Positions 18,686 to 31,252 are shown, counted from the first letter of the stretch. The stretch: DNA of 64,000 nt from Brachybacterium paraconglomeratum (GCF_003994255.1 NZ_ML133860.1:62001-126000), one strand, 5' to 3'. Numbers and translations are program-made. The notes: generated by a model not told the origin, from the letters alone.

Positions 18686-19822
18686 ATGAGCGAGCACGAG
18701 GACGGCGACCGACTGGCCACCCTGCGGCGGGAGCACGCCTCCCTGCAGGCATCGATGGCGGACCCGACGCTGCACGACGACCCGGCCCGGGCCCGTCGCG
18801 TCGGCCGACGCTATGCGGAGCTCGAGGGGATCCTGGAGGCCGCGGACCGCGTGTCCTCCACCGCCGAGGACCTCGCCACCGCCCGTGAGCTCGCCGAGCT
18901 GGGGGAGGACGACGAGGAGCTCGCCGCCGAGACCGAACGGCTCGCCGAGCGCCTCCGGGCCGAGCGCGCGCACCTCGAGGACCTGCTCGCCCCCCGCGAC
19001 CCCGACGACTCCCGCGACGTGATCCTGGAGATCAAGGCCGGCGCCGGCGGCGAGGAGTCCGCGCTGTTCGCCGCCGAGATGCTTCGGATGTACCGCTCCT
19101 TCGCGGACGCCCGCGGCTGGCGCACCGAGGTGCTGACCTCCTCCGAGACCGAGCTCGGCGGCCTGAAGGACGTCACCGTCGCGATCGCCGCCCGTGGCGC
19201 CGGCGCACCGGGAGAGGGCGTCTACGCGCACCTCAAGCACGAGGCCGGGGTCCACCGCGTCCAGCGGGTCCCGGTCACCGAGTCCCAGGGCCGCATCCAC
19301 ACCTCCGCCGTAGGCGTGCTGGTGCTGCCCGAGGCCGACGAGACAGACGAGTCCGAGCTGCTGGCCGAGGCGATGGCGCCCGCGAACCTGCGCATCGACG
19401 TCTTCCGCTCCTCCGGCCCCGGCGGCCAGAGCGTGAACACCACCGACTCCGCCGTGCGGATCACGCACGTGCCCACGGGACTGGTGGTCTCCTGCCAGGA
19501 CCAGAAGAGCCAGCTGCAGAACCGCGAGCAGGCCCTGCGGATCCTGCGCACCCGGCTGCTGGACGCGCGCCGCGCCGAGCAGGAGGCGGCCTCCTCCGCC
19601 GCGCGCCGCTCCCAGGTGCGCACCGTCGACCGCAGCGAGCGGATCCGCACCTACAACTTCCCCGAGTCGCGGGTCGCCGACCACCGCACCGGCTACAAGG
19701 CGAACAACCTCGCGCAGGTCCTCGCCGGCGACCTCGGCGAGCTGATCGACTCCTCCCGCCGCGCTGAGCGCGAGGCCCGGCTGGCCGAGGCGGCCCGCGA
19801 GGGCACGGAGGACCCGGCATGA
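18686..19822 (+). CDS. prfA: Peptide chain release factor 1
   Basis: A class I release factor of 378 residues that recognises UAA and UAG and triggers hydrolysis of peptidyl-tRNA. The catalytic GGQ is at 246-248 in SSGPGGQSVNTTDSAVR, and the PxT-type specificity loop region (RVPVTESQGRIHTSAV) lies just before it, which separates it from RF2. Domain 1 is helical and slightly longer than usual. GGGGAGGAG precedes the ATG by five bases. The last four bases overlap the start of prmC, whose product methylates this GGQ glutamine. Confidence 0.96.
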   Translation: MSEHEDGDRLATLRREHASLQASMADPTLHDDPARARRVGRRYAELEGILEAADRVSSTAEDLATARELAELGEDDEELAAETERLAERLRAERAHLEDLLAPRDPDDSRDVILEIKAGAGGEESALFAAEMLRMYRSFADARGWRTEVLTSSETELGGLKDVTVAIAARGAGAPGEGVYAHLKHEAGVHRVQRVPVTESQGRIHTSAVGVLVLPEADETDESELLAEAMAPANLRIDVFRSSGPGGQSVNTTDSAVRITHVPTGLVVSCQDQKSQLQNREQALRILRTRLLDARRAEQEAASSAARRSQVRTVDRSERIRTYNFPESRVADHRTGYKANNLAQVLAGDLGELIDSSRRAEREARLAEAAREGTEDPA

Positions 19823-20817
19823 ACGGCACGGCGGAGGGTGCCGAGCAGACCCGGGCCGACGGCGGGAGCCCCGGCGGCCGGGCACCTGGTGGAGAGGCTC
19901 CCGGGGGAGGGACCCCCGGAGGACGGACGCGCCTCCGCCTGCGCGCCGCCCTCGCCGGGACCACCGCGCGCCTCGGCGCGGCGGGCGTCCCCGCGCCGAG
20001 CGTCGACGCCCGGGCGCTGATCGCCCACGCCGCACGCACGGACCGGCCGCTCGTCCTGCTCGACGAGCTCCCGGAGGACTTCGACGCGCGCCTCGAGGCC
20101 GCGACCGCACGGCGCGAGGCGCGCGAGCCGCTGCAGCTGATCCTCGGCAGCGCCCCGTTCCGCCGCCTCGAGCTGCGGGTGCGCCCCGGCGTGTTCATCC
20201 CGCGTCCGGAGACGGAGCTCGCCCTGGACCTGCTGCGCGAGCACGCGAGCGGGCCGCTCGAGCAGATCGTGGACCTCTGCACCGGCAGCGGCGCGCTCGG
20301 CGCGGCCGTGCTCGACGAGCTGCCCGGCGCCCGCGTGCTGGCGGTCGAGGTCGACGGCGCCGCCGCGGAGCTCGCCGCCGAGAACCTCGAGCTCGCCGGT
20401 CCCGGCCGCGGCTTGGTGCTGCACGCCGACCTGCTGGGGGAGGTCCCGGAGCTCGCCGCGGCGGCCCCCGTCGACGCCGTCCTCTCGAACCCGCCCTACA
20501 TCCCCGCCGGCGCCGTGCCCCAGGACCCCGAGGTCCTCGCGCACGACCCGCACCGCGCCCTCTTCGGCGGGGGAGAGGACGGTCTCGCGGTCCCGCGCGC
20601 CGTCGTGGCCTGGGCGGCGCGGCTGCTGCGACCCGGCGGCCTGCTCGTGATGGAGCACGCCGACGTGCAGGGCGGGGCGACGCGCGCCCTCGCCCGCGAC
20701 CACGGCGGCTTCGAGGGGATCCTCACGGCCCCCGACCTCACCGGACGCGACCGCTTCCTGATCGCGCGCCGTCGTGCATCGGAGTCGCAGGACGGACATG
20801 GGAGACTGTCACGGTGA
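19819..20817 (+). CDS. prmC: Release factor glutamine methyltransferase PrmC
   Basis: The 332-residue SAM-dependent methyltransferase modifies the GGQ glutamine of release factors. The SAM-binding motif is VDLCTGSGALGAAVL, and the catalytic NPPYIP motif is at 224-229. Compared with typical PrmC (about 280 residues) it carries an extra Gly/Pro-rich N-terminal segment of about 35 residues, visible as repeated GGxAPGG units, which is probably unstructured. Overlaps with prfA upstream (ATGA) and with sua5 downstream (GTGA) show translational coupling. Confidence 0.95.
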   Translation: MNGTAEGAEQTRADGGSPGGRAPGGEAPGGGTPGGRTRLRLRAALAGTTARLGAAGVPAPSVDARALIAHAARTDRPLVLLDELPEDFDARLEAATARREAREPLQLILGSAPFRRLELRVRPGVFIPRPETELALDLLREHASGPLEQIVDLCTGSGALGAAVLDELPGARVLAVEVDGAAAELAAENLELAGPGRGLVLHADLLGEVPELAAAAPVDAVLSNPPYIPAGAVPQDPEVLAHDPHRALFGGGEDGLAVPRAVVAWAARLLRPGGLLVMEHADVQGGATRALARDHGGFEGILTAPDLTGRDRFLIARRRASESQDGHGRLSR

Positions 20818-21863
20818 GCGTGCACGACACCCAGAACCCAGAAACCCGCGAGGACGCCCTCGCCGCCGCCGTCGACGCCGTGCGGGGCGGTGGTCTCATC
20901 GTCCTGCCGACCGACACCGTCTACGGGATCGGCGCCGATGCGTTCACCCCGCAGGCCGTGCAGGACCTGCTCGAGGCGAAGGGCCGCGGCCGCGACACCC
21001 CGCCGCCCGTGCTGATCGGCGACCACGCCGTGCTGATGGCGCTGGCGACCGACCTGCCCGAGTACGTCGAGGACCTCGCCGAGGCGCTCTGGCCCGGTGC
21101 GCTGACCATCATCCTCACCGCCCAGCCCTCGCTCACCTGGGACCTGGGCGAGACCCGCGGCACCGTCGCCCTGCGCATGCCGGAGGACGAGACCGCCCTC
21201 GAGCTGCTGCGCCGCACCGGCCCGCTCGCCGTCTCCAGCGCGAACCGCCACGGCAAGCCGGCGGCGACCTCCGTGATCGACGCCGCGACCCAGCTCGGCG
21301 ACGCGGTCGAGGTGTACCTCGACGGGGGCGCAGCCCGGATCGGCGCGAGCTCCACGATCCTCGACGCCACCGTCACGCCTGCCGAGATCGTGCGCGAGGG
21401 CGCCATCACGAAGCAGCAGATCATCGACGTGGTCGGCGACATCTTCACCGCCCCCGAGCCCGAGCCCTCCCAGCAGGAGGCCGAGGACGCGGCAGGGGCG
21501 CAGGGCGAGGACGGCGAGTCCGGGACCTCGACGGAGAGCGCCGAGGGCGCCTCCGACGCGGCGCCCGACGGCGAGGCCGACGGGGACGCCCCCTCCGTCC
21601 TCGACCTGCCCTCCGAGCCCGAGCTCGAGAGCGTTCCGCAGGGCCCGGCCGAGACGCCGCTGGCCGCTCCCGGCGAGGACGCCGCCGCGCCGTCGGACGT
21701 CGCGTCCTCCACCTCCGACCCCTCGACCGCTGAGGCCTCGACCGCCGGATCCTCGGACTCCGGGTCCCCGACCTCCGAGCCCTCGACCTCCGGGTCGACG
21801 ACCGCCGCGCCGGAGGACCGGCCGGACGACGGCCCCGCCCGCCCGGAGCACATGCCCGGGTGA
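20814..21863 (+). CDS. sua5: Threonylcarbamoyl-AMP synthase (Sua5/YciO/YrdC) with acidic C-terminal tail
   Basis: The YrdC domain (about 1-210) makes threonylcarbamoyl-AMP from threonine, bicarbonate and ATP for t6A synthesis by TsaD. Visible motifs are LIVLPTDTVYGIGADAF with the substrate-binding loop, LEAKGRGRDTPPPVLI with the Lys/Arg pair, and LAVSSANRHGKPA. From about residue 213 to 349 there is a tail of Glu, Asp, Ser, Thr, Ala and Pro only, with no hydrophobic core, and no match to the Sua5-linker domain of archaeal or yeast-type enzymes. It resembles the disordered tails seen elsewhere in this genome. The GTG start overlaps prmC and its stop overlaps the next gene. Confidence 0.93.
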   Translation: MSVHDTQNPETREDALAAAVDAVRGGGLIVLPTDTVYGIGADAFTPQAVQDLLEAKGRGRDTPPPVLIGDHAVLMALATDLPEYVEDLAEALWPGALTIILTAQPSLTWDLGETRGTVALRMPEDETALELLRRTGPLAVSSANRHGKPAATSVIDAATQLGDAVEVYLDGGAARIGASSTILDATVTPAEIVREGAITKQQIIDVVGDIFTAPEPEPSQQEAEDAAGAQGEDGESGTSTESAEGASDAAPDGEADGDAPSVLDLPSEPELESVPQGPAETPLAAPGEDAAAPSDVASSTSDPSTAEASTAGSSDSGSPTSEPSTSGSTTAAPEDRPDDGPARPEHMPG

Positions 21864-22984
21864 GGATCTACCTGTTCCTGCTGCTGCTCGCGGCGGCGGT
21901 CACCTTCCTGGTGACGCCCGCGGTGCGGCTGCTGGCCCGGCGCGCCGGGGCGATGACCGCGGTGCGGGAGCGCGACGTCCACGACGCCGTCACCCCGCGC
22001 CTGGGAGGGCTGGCGATGCTCGCCGGCGTGGTCGCCGCGATGCTGATCGCGAGCAACGTGCCCTTCCTCGAAGGACTCTTCCACGACTCCCGCCAGCCCT
22101 GGGCGATCCTCTCCGCCGCGGCGCTGGTGTGCCTGCTCGGCGCGGCCGACGACCGCTGGGACCTCGACTGGATGACCAAGCTCGCCGGCCAGGTGCTCGC
22201 CGCGCTGCTGCTCGCCTGGCAGGGGGTGAGCCTGGTGACCCTCCCGATCAACGGGATGACCGTCCTGTCGGGGCGCGCGGCCCTGATCCTCACGGTCCTC
22301 GTGGTGGTGGTCAGCATGAACGCCGTGAACTTCGTCGACGGCCTGGACGGCCTCGCTGCCGGGGTGATGGCGATCGGCGGCTCCGCCTTCTTCTACTACG
22401 CGTACATGCTCACGCGCGACACCTCGGCCTCCGACTACTCCTCGCTCGCCGCGCTGCTGACCGCCGTGATGATCGGGGCCTGTCTGGGCTTCCTGCCGCA
22501 CAACCTCACCCGGGCCCGGATCTTCATGGGGGACTCGGGCTCGATGCTGCTGGGCCTGCTGCTCGCGGCCTCCACCATCGCCGTCACCGGCCAGGTCGAC
22601 CCCGTGACCCTCTCCGGCGCAGACTTCTTCGGCCAGTTCCTGCCGATCCTGCTGCCGATCGGCGTGATGGTGATCCCCATCCTCGACTTCGGCCTCGCCG
22701 TGGTGCGACGGATCGGCTCGGGGAAGTCCCCCTTCCACGCCGACAAGGCGCACCTGCACCACCGCCTGCTGGGCCTGGGGCACTCCAAGCGCACCGCGGT
22801 GCTGATCATGTACACCTGGACGATCGTGATCTGCGCGGGCCTGCTGCTCCCGCTGATGGCCCCGCGGCACGTGGTCGGGATCTTCTGGGCGATCGGGATG
22901 CTCCTGGCCGTCCTGCTCACCTTCGACCCGCTCAGATGGCGGCCCGGCCGCCACCGGAAGGACTCCGATGCCCGCTCAGCCTGA
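21860..22984 (+). CDS. Polyprenyl-phosphate N-acetylhexosamine-1-phosphate transferase (WecA/TagO type)
   Basis: A 374-residue integral membrane enzyme with about ten or eleven hydrophobic helices. It belongs to the MraY/WecA superfamily and transfers HexNAc-1-phosphate from a UDP-sugar to undecaprenyl or decaprenyl phosphate at the inner face of the membrane, the first step of a wall polymer. Characteristic cytoplasmic motifs are TPRLGGLAM, LGAADDRWDL (the Mg-binding DD), NAVNFVDGLDGLAAG, GDSGSMLLG and KAHLHHRLLGLGHS, the last being the His-rich loop of WecA rather than MraY. In actinobacteria this gene regularly lies between sua5 and the atp operon (rfe in Mycobacterium). It overlaps both neighbours. 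Confidence 0.93.
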   Translation: MRIYLFLLLLAAAVTFLVTPAVRLLARRAGAMTAVRERDVHDAVTPRLGGLAMLAGVVAAMLIASNVPFLEGLFHDSRQPWAILSAAALVCLLGAADDRWDLDWMTKLAGQVLAALLLAWQGVSLVTLPINGMTVLSGRAALILTVLVVVVSMNAVNFVDGLDGLAAGVMAIGGSAFFYYAYMLTRDTSASDYSSLAALLTAVMIGACLGFLPHNLTRARIFMGDSGSMLLGLLLAASTIAVTGQVDPVTLSGADFFGQFLPILLPIGVMVIPILDFGLAVVRRIGSGKSPFHADKAHLHHRLLGLGHSKRTAVLIMYTWTIVICAGLLLPLMAPRHVVGIFWAIGMLLAVLLTFDPLRWRPGRHRKDSDARSA

Positions 22985-23447
22985 GACCCCCGCCTCCTCG
23001 AGCCCGCGCTCCCCGCGGCGGGCCGCGAGCGACCGCTCCATGCAGCGCGCGACGCTGATCGCCGCCGGCGTCGGCCTGGTCGCCGATCTCGTCCTGCTCG
23101 CGATCGCGGCGATCCGCCCCGAGAGCGCCGCCCTGTTCGGCGCGCTGGTGGGCACCGGGCTCACCCTGGCGATCGTCCTCCCGACCGTCGCGATCACCTT
23201 CGCCGGGCCCCGCCTCACGCCGGTGAGCATGGCCGCGACCGTGCTGGGCTCCTGGGCGGTCAAGATGTTCGCTGTGATCCTGGTCCTACTGCTGGTCAGG
23301 GACGTCGAGTCCGTCTCGAGCACATGGATCGGGCTCGCACTGCTGGTCGGTGCGGTCTCGGCCGTCCTCATCGAGGCCGTGGTGCTGGCCCGTACTCGGC
23401 AGCCGCTCGATGTGGACCCTGCCGCGAGCCCCGACGAGCACTCCTAG
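22968..23447 (+). CDS. Small membrane protein in AtpI position
   Basis: A 159-residue protein with four hydrophobic helices (about 28-50, 55-77, 87-108 and 115-137) and charged termini. It sits immediately before atpB and overlaps the wecA-like gene by 17 bases; GGAAGGACTCCG precedes the ATG. Position and topology match the poorly conserved AtpI-type protein that helps assemble the c-ring or import Mg in other bacteria, but I see no diagnostic motif, so the assignment rests on context. Confidence 0.75.
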   Translation: MPAQPETPASSSPRSPRRAASDRSMQRATLIAAGVGLVADLVLLAIAAIRPESAALFGALVGTGLTLAIVLPTVAITFAGPRLTPVSMAATVLGSWAVKMFAVILVLLLVRDVESVSSTWIGLALLVGAVSAVLIEAVVLARTRQPLDVDPAASPDEHS

Positions 23448-23471
23448 GACCCAGGCCGGAAGGCGATCCTC

Positions 23472-23480
23472 TGTTATGCT
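23472..23480 (+). promoter_or_regulatory. Extended -10 promoter of the atp operon
   Basis: TGTTATGCT contains a TGN extension and a TATGCT hexamer about 100 bases before atpB. The flanks are less GC-rich than the surrounding coding DNA. There is no good -35. Confidence 0.6.
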
Positions 23481-23580
23481 TCACGAGGTGTTCGAGCGCT
23501 GATCACGGAGCATAACCGGGAGCGGGCAGAGCACTGATCGACCAGCCAGGCCGCCCCGTCCACGTCCATCGTTGGACACC

Positions 23581-24477
23581 ATGGAGGCCGCATCCGGGAC
23601 GGCACCGATCGAGAATGACACCGAGGCACGGCACCCCGCTGTCGGCCCCAGACCACGGGAGATCGAGCTGAACACCGCAGACCTCAGTCCCACGCTGCAC
23701 GCCGAGGAAGACTCGTTCTTCCACATCCCGACGCTGGGTGACTTCTTCCCCGACGCGATCCTCTTCGAAGGCACCGTCTTCGAGTTCAACCGGGTCCAGC
23801 TCGTGCGTCTCATCGTGCTTGCGGCCGTGCTCATCTTCATGTGCATCGTCGCCTCGCGCGCAAAGCTGGTCCCCGGCCGGGTCCAGAGTGCGGTCGAGCT
23901 CGTCATCGACTTCGTCAACAACAACATCATCGCGAACACGCTGGGCCTGAAGGACGGCAAGCGCTTCGCCCCGATGCTGATCACGATGTTCGTGTTCATC
24001 TTGTCGATGAACCTCGCCGGAGTCGTCCCCGGCCTCAACCTCGCCGGGACCTCGGTCATCGGCCTGCCGCTGCTGATGGCGCTGTGGACCTTCGTGACCT
24101 ACGTGGGCGCCGGCATCCGCAAGCACGGCTTCCTCGGCTACCTCCGCGCCGAGACGATGCCCCCCGGCATCCCGTGGCCGATCTACATCCTGCTGATCCC
24201 GATCGAGCTGCTCCAGGTCGTCGTGATCCGCTGGGCCTCACTGACCATCCGACTGCTGGCGAACATGGTCGCCGGGCACATGATGATCGTGGTGTTCATC
24301 GGCATGACCCACGCGCTGCTGTTCTCGGGCGACTGGCTGATCGCGATCTCGCCCTTCGCCGGCGCGATGGCGATCGGGATCTACGGATTCGAGATCTTCG
24401 TGGCCGCGCTGCAGGCCTTCATCTTCACGATGCTGACCGCCGTGTACATCCAGCTCGCCACCTCCGACGAGCACTGA
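23581..24477 (+). CDS. atpB: ATP synthase subunit a
   Basis: The membrane stator subunit of Fo that forms the proton half-channels beside the c-ring. Five to six hydrophobic helices are visible, and the essential Arg lies in LTIRLLANMVAGHMM (aR210 equivalent), followed by the conserved C-terminal helix ending AVYIQLATSDEH. The N-terminus is the uncertain part: the ATG at 23581 is used here, but a TTG at 23572 is also in frame, and neither has a Shine-Dalgarno sequence. The first 45 residues are polar. It opens the operon atpBEFHAGDC. Confidence 0.93.
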   Translation: MEAASGTAPIENDTEARHPAVGPRPREIELNTADLSPTLHAEEDSFFHIPTLGDFFPDAILFEGTVFEFNRVQLVRLIVLAAVLIFMCIVASRAKLVPGRVQSAVELVIDFVNNNIIANTLGLKDGKRFAPMLITMFVFILSMNLAGVVPGLNLAGTSVIGLPLLMALWTFVTYVGAGIRKHGFLGYLRAETMPPGIPWPIYILLIPIELLQVVVIRWASLTIRLLANMVAGHMMIVVFIGMTHALLFSGDWLIAISPFAGAMAIGIYGFEIFVAALQAFIFTMLTAVYIQLATSDEH

Positions 24478-24548
24478 CCCCCGCTGCGGCGGCAGGTCAC
24501 CCGGCCCCGCCGAGCGGTCCCCGACCTTCCCGACCCCCAAGAACCTGA

Positions 24549-24815
<267 letters not shown>

Positions 24816-24825
24816 GGCAGAATCC

Positions 24826-25368
24826 ATGATTCTTGCCGAAGAAGACACCGTACCCGGCTGGCGGCTGCTCATCCCGCTCCCGGAGGAGATCGTCTGGTCG
24901 GCGATCTTCCTGCTGATCTTCGCGGGCGTCTTCATGAAGTTCGTGCTCCCGCGCATGAACGCCGTGCTCGACGAGCGCAGCGAGAAGATCGAGGGCGGCA
25001 TCCGACATGCGGAGCAGGTCCAGGAGCAGGCCGACCAGCTCAGGAACGACCAGGAGCAGGAGCTCGCGGCGGCGCGTCAGGAAGCCGCTGCGATCCGCGA
25101 GAAGGCCCGCGCCGACGGCCAGAAGATCGTCGACGAGGCCCGCGCCCGTGCCGAGGCGGAGAACGAGCGCGTGCTCTCCGCAGGACGCCAGCAGCTGAAC
25201 GCCGAGCGGGTCGCCGCCTCGACGGAGCTGCGCGGCGAGGTGGGAAACCTCGCCAGCGATCTCGCCTCGAAGATCGTCGGGGAGTCCCTCACCGACGACG
25301 AGCGCTCCCGCCGTGTGATCGACCGGTTCCTGGACGACCTCGAGTCGAGCCAGACCACCACCCGATAA
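24826..25368 (+). CDS. atpF: ATP synthase subunit b
   Basis: A 180-residue peripheral stalk subunit: one transmembrane helix (about 23-45, IVWSAIFLLIFAGVFMKFVL) followed by a long Glu/Arg/Ala-rich helix that would dimerise and reach the delta subunit. The predicted coiled coil runs to about 160. The start lies ten bases after atpE; the ribosome binding site is weak (GAGGC), consistent with coupling to the very highly expressed atpE. Confidence 0.95.
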   Translation: MILAEEDTVPGWRLLIPLPEEIVWSAIFLLIFAGVFMKFVLPRMNAVLDERSEKIEGGIRHAEQVQEQADQLRNDQEQELAAARQEAAAIREKARADGQKIVDEARARAEAENERVLSAGRQQLNAERVAASTELRGEVGNLASDLASKIVGESLTDDERSRRVIDRFLDDLESSQTTTR

Positions 25369-25377
25369 GGACCCGTG

Positions 25378-26190
25378 ATGCGAGGAACCTCCTCCACCTC
25401 CTTCGCCGAGGTGCTCCGACAGGCAGAGGCCGCCCCCGCGGCCGACGCCGTGCCGGAGACCGAGGCCGAGGAGCTGTTCTCGGTGGCCGATGCCATCGAT
25501 TCCAGCAACCAGCTGGTGCGCATGCTCTCCGATGCCGGCCGCCCCGCGGCCGTCAAGGAGGCCGCCGTGCGCTCGCTGTTCGACGGCCGGGTCGGGCCCC
25601 GCACCCTCGAGCTCGCGCTCGAGGTCGTGCGGCGGCGCTGGTCCGAGCAGGAGGACATCCTCGACGCCCTCGAGCTGCTCGGGGTCTCGACCCTCCTCGA
25701 CCTCGCCCTGCGCGAGGGAGTGCTGGAGCAGATCGAGGGGGAGCTCTTCCAGGCCTCCCGCCTGATCGACGGCAGCGGGGACCTCACCTCGGCCCTCGAC
25801 GGGGCTCGGGACGAGCCCGCTCGTCGGGCGGTGCTGCTGCGCCGGCTGCTGGAGGGCCGCGTGCACCCGCTCACGGTCATCCTCGCGGCGCGCGCGGTCG
25901 GACGTCGCAGCGAGCTCAAGCCGGCCCGTCGTGTCGAGGAGTTCGCTCGGTTCGCCGCGGACCGTCGCCGGCGCGCCTTCGCGGAGGTCGCCAGCGCCGT
26001 CCCGCTGAACGAATCGCAGCAGGCCCGCCTCTCCGCGGTCCTGGCCGGCATCTACGGCCGTGAGGTGCAGCTGAACCTCCAGGTCGACCCGGAGGTCGTC
26101 GGCGGGCTCCGGATCCAGGTCGGCGACGACCTCTACGACGCCACCGTGCTGGCCAGGCTCTCGCGGGCCCGGTCCTCGCTCGTGGCCTGA
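25378..26190 (+). CDS. atpH: ATP synthase subunit delta (long actinobacterial form)
   Basis: A 270-residue stator subunit that ties F1 to the b subunits. It is longer than the ~180 residues of E. coli delta because of an N-terminal extension, common in actinobacteria. The C-terminal part carries the typical ending [29 protein letters not shown]. Two adjacent start codons exist, GTG at 25375 and ATG at 25378; AAGGA is six bases from the ATG and only three from the GTG, so the ATG is preferred. It follows atpF by nine bases. Confidence 0.94.
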   Translation: MRGTSSTSFAEVLRQAEAAPAADAVPETEAEELFSVADAIDSSNQLVRMLSDAGRPAAVKEAAVRSLFDGRVGPRTLELALEVVRRRWSEQEDILDALELLGVSTLLDLALREGVLEQIEGELFQASRLIDGSGDLTSALDGARDEPARRAVLLRRLLEGRVHPLTVILAARAVGRRSELKPARRVEEFARFAADRRRRAFAEVASAVPLNESQQARLSAVLAGIYGREVQLNLQVDPEVVGGLRIQVGDDLYDATVLARLSRARSSLVA

Positions 26191-26273
26191 ACCAGCCCTC
26201 GACGCCCCGGCGTCCCCCAGCACTGACCAGACACTCCCCATCGCGGGGAGACCGAGAGGAAGCGAAGCACCAG

Positions 26274-27899
26274 ATGGCGGAGCTCACGATCAGCCCGGAG
26301 GAGATCCGGAACGCCCTGGACACCGCAGTGTCCACCTACCAGGCAGGCGCCACCGAGCGCGAGGAGATCGGCCGCGTGAGCGAGGCCGCCGACGGCATCG
26401 CGCGCGTCGAGGGCCTCCCGAACGTCATGGCCAACGAGCTCGTCCGCTTCGAGGACGGCACCCTCGGCCTCGCCCTGAACCTCGAGCTGCGCGAGGTCGG
26501 CGTCGTCGTCCTCGGCGAGTTCAGCGGCATCGAGGAGGGTCAGCAGGTCCGCCGCACCGGCCAGGTGCTCTCGGTCCCCGTCGGCGACGGCTACCTCGGC
26601 CGCGTCGTGGACCCGGTCGGCGCCCCGATCGACGGCCTCGGCGAGATCGAGACCGTCGGCCGCCGCGCCCTCGAGCTGCAGGCGCCCGGCGTCATGCAGC
26701 GCAAGGCCGTCAAGGAGCCGATGCAGACCGGTCTGAAGGCCATCGACGCGATGACCCCGATCGGCCGCGGCCAGCGTCAGCTGATCATCGGCGACCGCCA
26801 GACCGGCAAGACCGCGATCGGCATCGACACGATCCTGAACCAGAAGGCCAACTGGGAGTCCGGCGACCCCTCGAAGCAGGTGCGCTGCATCTACGTCGCC
26901 GTCGGCCAGAAGGGCTCGACCATCGCCTCGGTGCGCGCCACCCTCGAGGAGGCCGGCGCGCTGGAGTACACCACGATCGTGGCCGCCCCCGCCTCGGACC
27001 CCGCGGGCTTCAAGTACATCGCCCCCTACACCGGCTCGGCCATCGGCCAGCACTGGATGTACGAGGGCAAGCACGTCCTGATCGTCTTCGACGACCTCTC
27101 GAAGCAGGCCGAGGCCTACCGCGCCGTGTCGCTGCTGCTGCGCCGCCCGCCGGGCCGCGAGGCGTACCCCGGCGACGTGTTCTACCTGCACTCCCGCCTC
27201 CTCGAGCGCTGCGCCAAGCTCAGCGACGAGATGGGCGGCGGCTCGATGACCGGCCTGCCGATCATCGAGACCAAGGCGAACGACGTCTCGGCCTACATCC
27301 CGACCAACGTCATCTCGATCACCGACGGCCAGTGCTTCCTGCAGTCGGACCTGTTCAACGCGAACCAGCGCCCGGCGGTCGACGTCGGCATCTCGGTCTC
27401 CCGCGTCGGCGGCTCCGCGCAGACGAAGGCCATGAAGGCGGTCTCGGGCACCCTGAAGCTCTCGCTCGCGCAGTTCCGCGACCTCGAGGCCTTCGCGATG
27501 TTCGCCTCCGACCTCGACGCGGCCTCGAAGCAGCAGCTGCACCGCGGCGCTCGCCTGATGGAGCTGCTCAAGCAGTCGCAGTACTCGCCCTTCCCGATGG
27601 AGGAGCAGGTCGTCTCGATCTGGGCGGGCACCAAGGGCAAGTTCGACGACGTCGAGGTCGAGGACGTCCGCGACTTCGAGGCCCAGCTGCTGGAGCACCT
27701 GCGCCACAACGGGGGCGTGCTCGAGACCATCCGCACCACCGGCAAGTTCGAGTCCTCGACCGAGGAGGAGCTCTCGAGCATCCTCGACCAGGTCAAGCAG
27801 GACTTCCTGGCCGGGAAGGGCGAGGGCGCCGCGCGCACCGACGAGAACGGGCGCTTGGACGCCGGCGAGATCGAGCAGGAGCAGATCGTCCGAGGCTGA
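26274..27899 (+). CDS. atpA: ATP synthase subunit alpha
   Basis: A 541-residue non-catalytic nucleotide-binding subunit of the F1 head. The P-loop GDRQTGKT is at 173-180, with the alpha-specific Gln, and the signature [14 protein letters not shown] lies near residue 370. The N-terminal beta-barrel (about 25-95) contains [15 protein letters not shown]. The C-terminus extends beyond the E. coli protein by about 25 charged residues. GAGAGGAAG stands about nine bases from the ATG. Confidence 0.98.
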   Translation: MAELTISPEEIRNALDTAVSTYQAGATEREEIGRVSEAADGIARVEGLPNVMANELVRFEDGTLGLALNLELREVGVVVLGEFSGIEEGQQVRRTGQVLSVPVGDGYLGRVVDPVGAPIDGLGEIETVGRRALELQAPGVMQRKAVKEPMQTGLKAIDAMTPIGRGQRQLIIGDRQTGKTAIGIDTILNQKANWESGDPSKQVRCIYVAVGQKGSTIASVRATLEEAGALEYTTIVAAPASDPAGFKYIAPYTGSAIGQHWMYEGKHVLIVFDDLSKQAEAYRAVSLLLRRPPGREAYPGDVFYLHSRLLERCAKLSDEMGGGSMTGLPIIETKANDVSAYIPTNVISITDGQCFLQSDLFNANQRPAVDVGISVSRVGGSAQTKAMKAVSGTLKLSLAQFRDLEAFAMFASDLDAASKQQLHRGARLMELLKQSQYSPFPMEEQVVSIWAGTKGKFDDVEVEDVRDFEAQLLEHLRHNGGVLETIRTTGKFESSTEEELSSILDQVKQDFLAGKGEGAARTDENGRLDAGEIEQEQIVRG

Positions 27900-27906
27900 T
27901 GCGAGC

Positions 27907-27934
27907 TGCCGCCGCCCCGCACGGGGCGGCGGCA
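27907..27934. repeat. Perfect hairpin between atpA and atpG
   Basis: TGCCGCCGCCCC and GGGGCGGCGGCA form a 12-bp stem with a GCAC loop, eight bases after the atpA stop and inside the operon. It may protect the upstream mRNA or attenuate, giving the 3:1 alpha to gamma ratio. There is no U-tract. Confidence 0.75.
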
Positions 27935-27971
27935 CCCGCCGGCCACGCACCGATCTCGCACGAGGAGAGCA

Positions 27972-30699
<2,728 letters not shown>

Positions 30700-30716
30700 G
30701 CGGCGGCGCATCGCAG

Positions 30717-31166
30717 ATGGACGACAAGGGCATCCCGATCCTCCTGGTGGGGGTCGGGATGCTCGTCGTTCTGGTGGTGCTCGCCGCGCTGCTGGTCGCT
30801 CAGCGCCAGGTGCTGGGCTCGCGCAGCCGTGGCGCCTTCGAGTGCTCGCTGCAGCGGCGGGGGATCGTGGGCGGTGAGCGCTGGCAGCACGGCATGATGC
30901 GTTTCGGCACCGACCGCCTGCGCTGGTTCCGTGCGTTCTCGGTGCGGATCGGTCCCGAGGTGGTGATCCGCCGCGGTGAGATCGTCGAGGTGAACCGGCG
31001 CCGGCTCCCGGCCCGTGTCGAGGGCGGCCAGGAGGCCTACCTCCTCGAGTTCACCCTGCTCGACCTCCGCGAGGTCCACGCGATCGTCGACCTCGTCCCG
31101 GGCGCGGCGCTGAACTCCTGGCTCGAGGCCGCACCGACGGGGCTCGTCATCGGCGACGCGGACTGA
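30717..31166 (+). CDS. DUF2550 family membrane protein
   Basis: A 149-residue protein with one N-terminal transmembrane helix (about 7-28) and a cytoplasmic domain containing FECSLQRRG, the WQHGMMRFGTDRLRWFRAFS block and LLEFTLLDLREVHAIVDLVPG. I recognise this as the actinobacterial DUF2550 family, which is regularly found immediately after atpC; its function is unknown. It begins 17 bases after atpC and is likely the last gene of the ATP synthase transcript. Confidence 0.88.
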   Translation: MDDKGIPILLVGVGMLVVLVVLAALLVAQRQVLGSRSRGAFECSLQRRGIVGGERWQHGMMRFGTDRLRWFRAFSVRIGPEVVIRRGEIVEVNRRRLPARVEGGQEAYLLEFTLLDLREVHAIVDLVPGAALNSWLEAAPTGLVIGDAD

Positions 31167-31209
31167 GCCGAGCGGTCGGCGACGGGCCGGGCGGACTCGG
31201 GCGGCGCCG

Positions 31210-31227
31210 GGCCCGGACCACCGGGCC
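31210..31227. terminator. Hairpin between DUF2550 gene and nagA
   Basis: GGCCCGG and CCGGGCC pair around an ACCA loop in the 86-base gap between convergent genes. The surrounding sequence is very GC-rich, so the assignment is modest. Confidence 0.45.
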
Positions 31228-31252
31228 GGACGGAGCCCTGGCAAGCCCGGCC

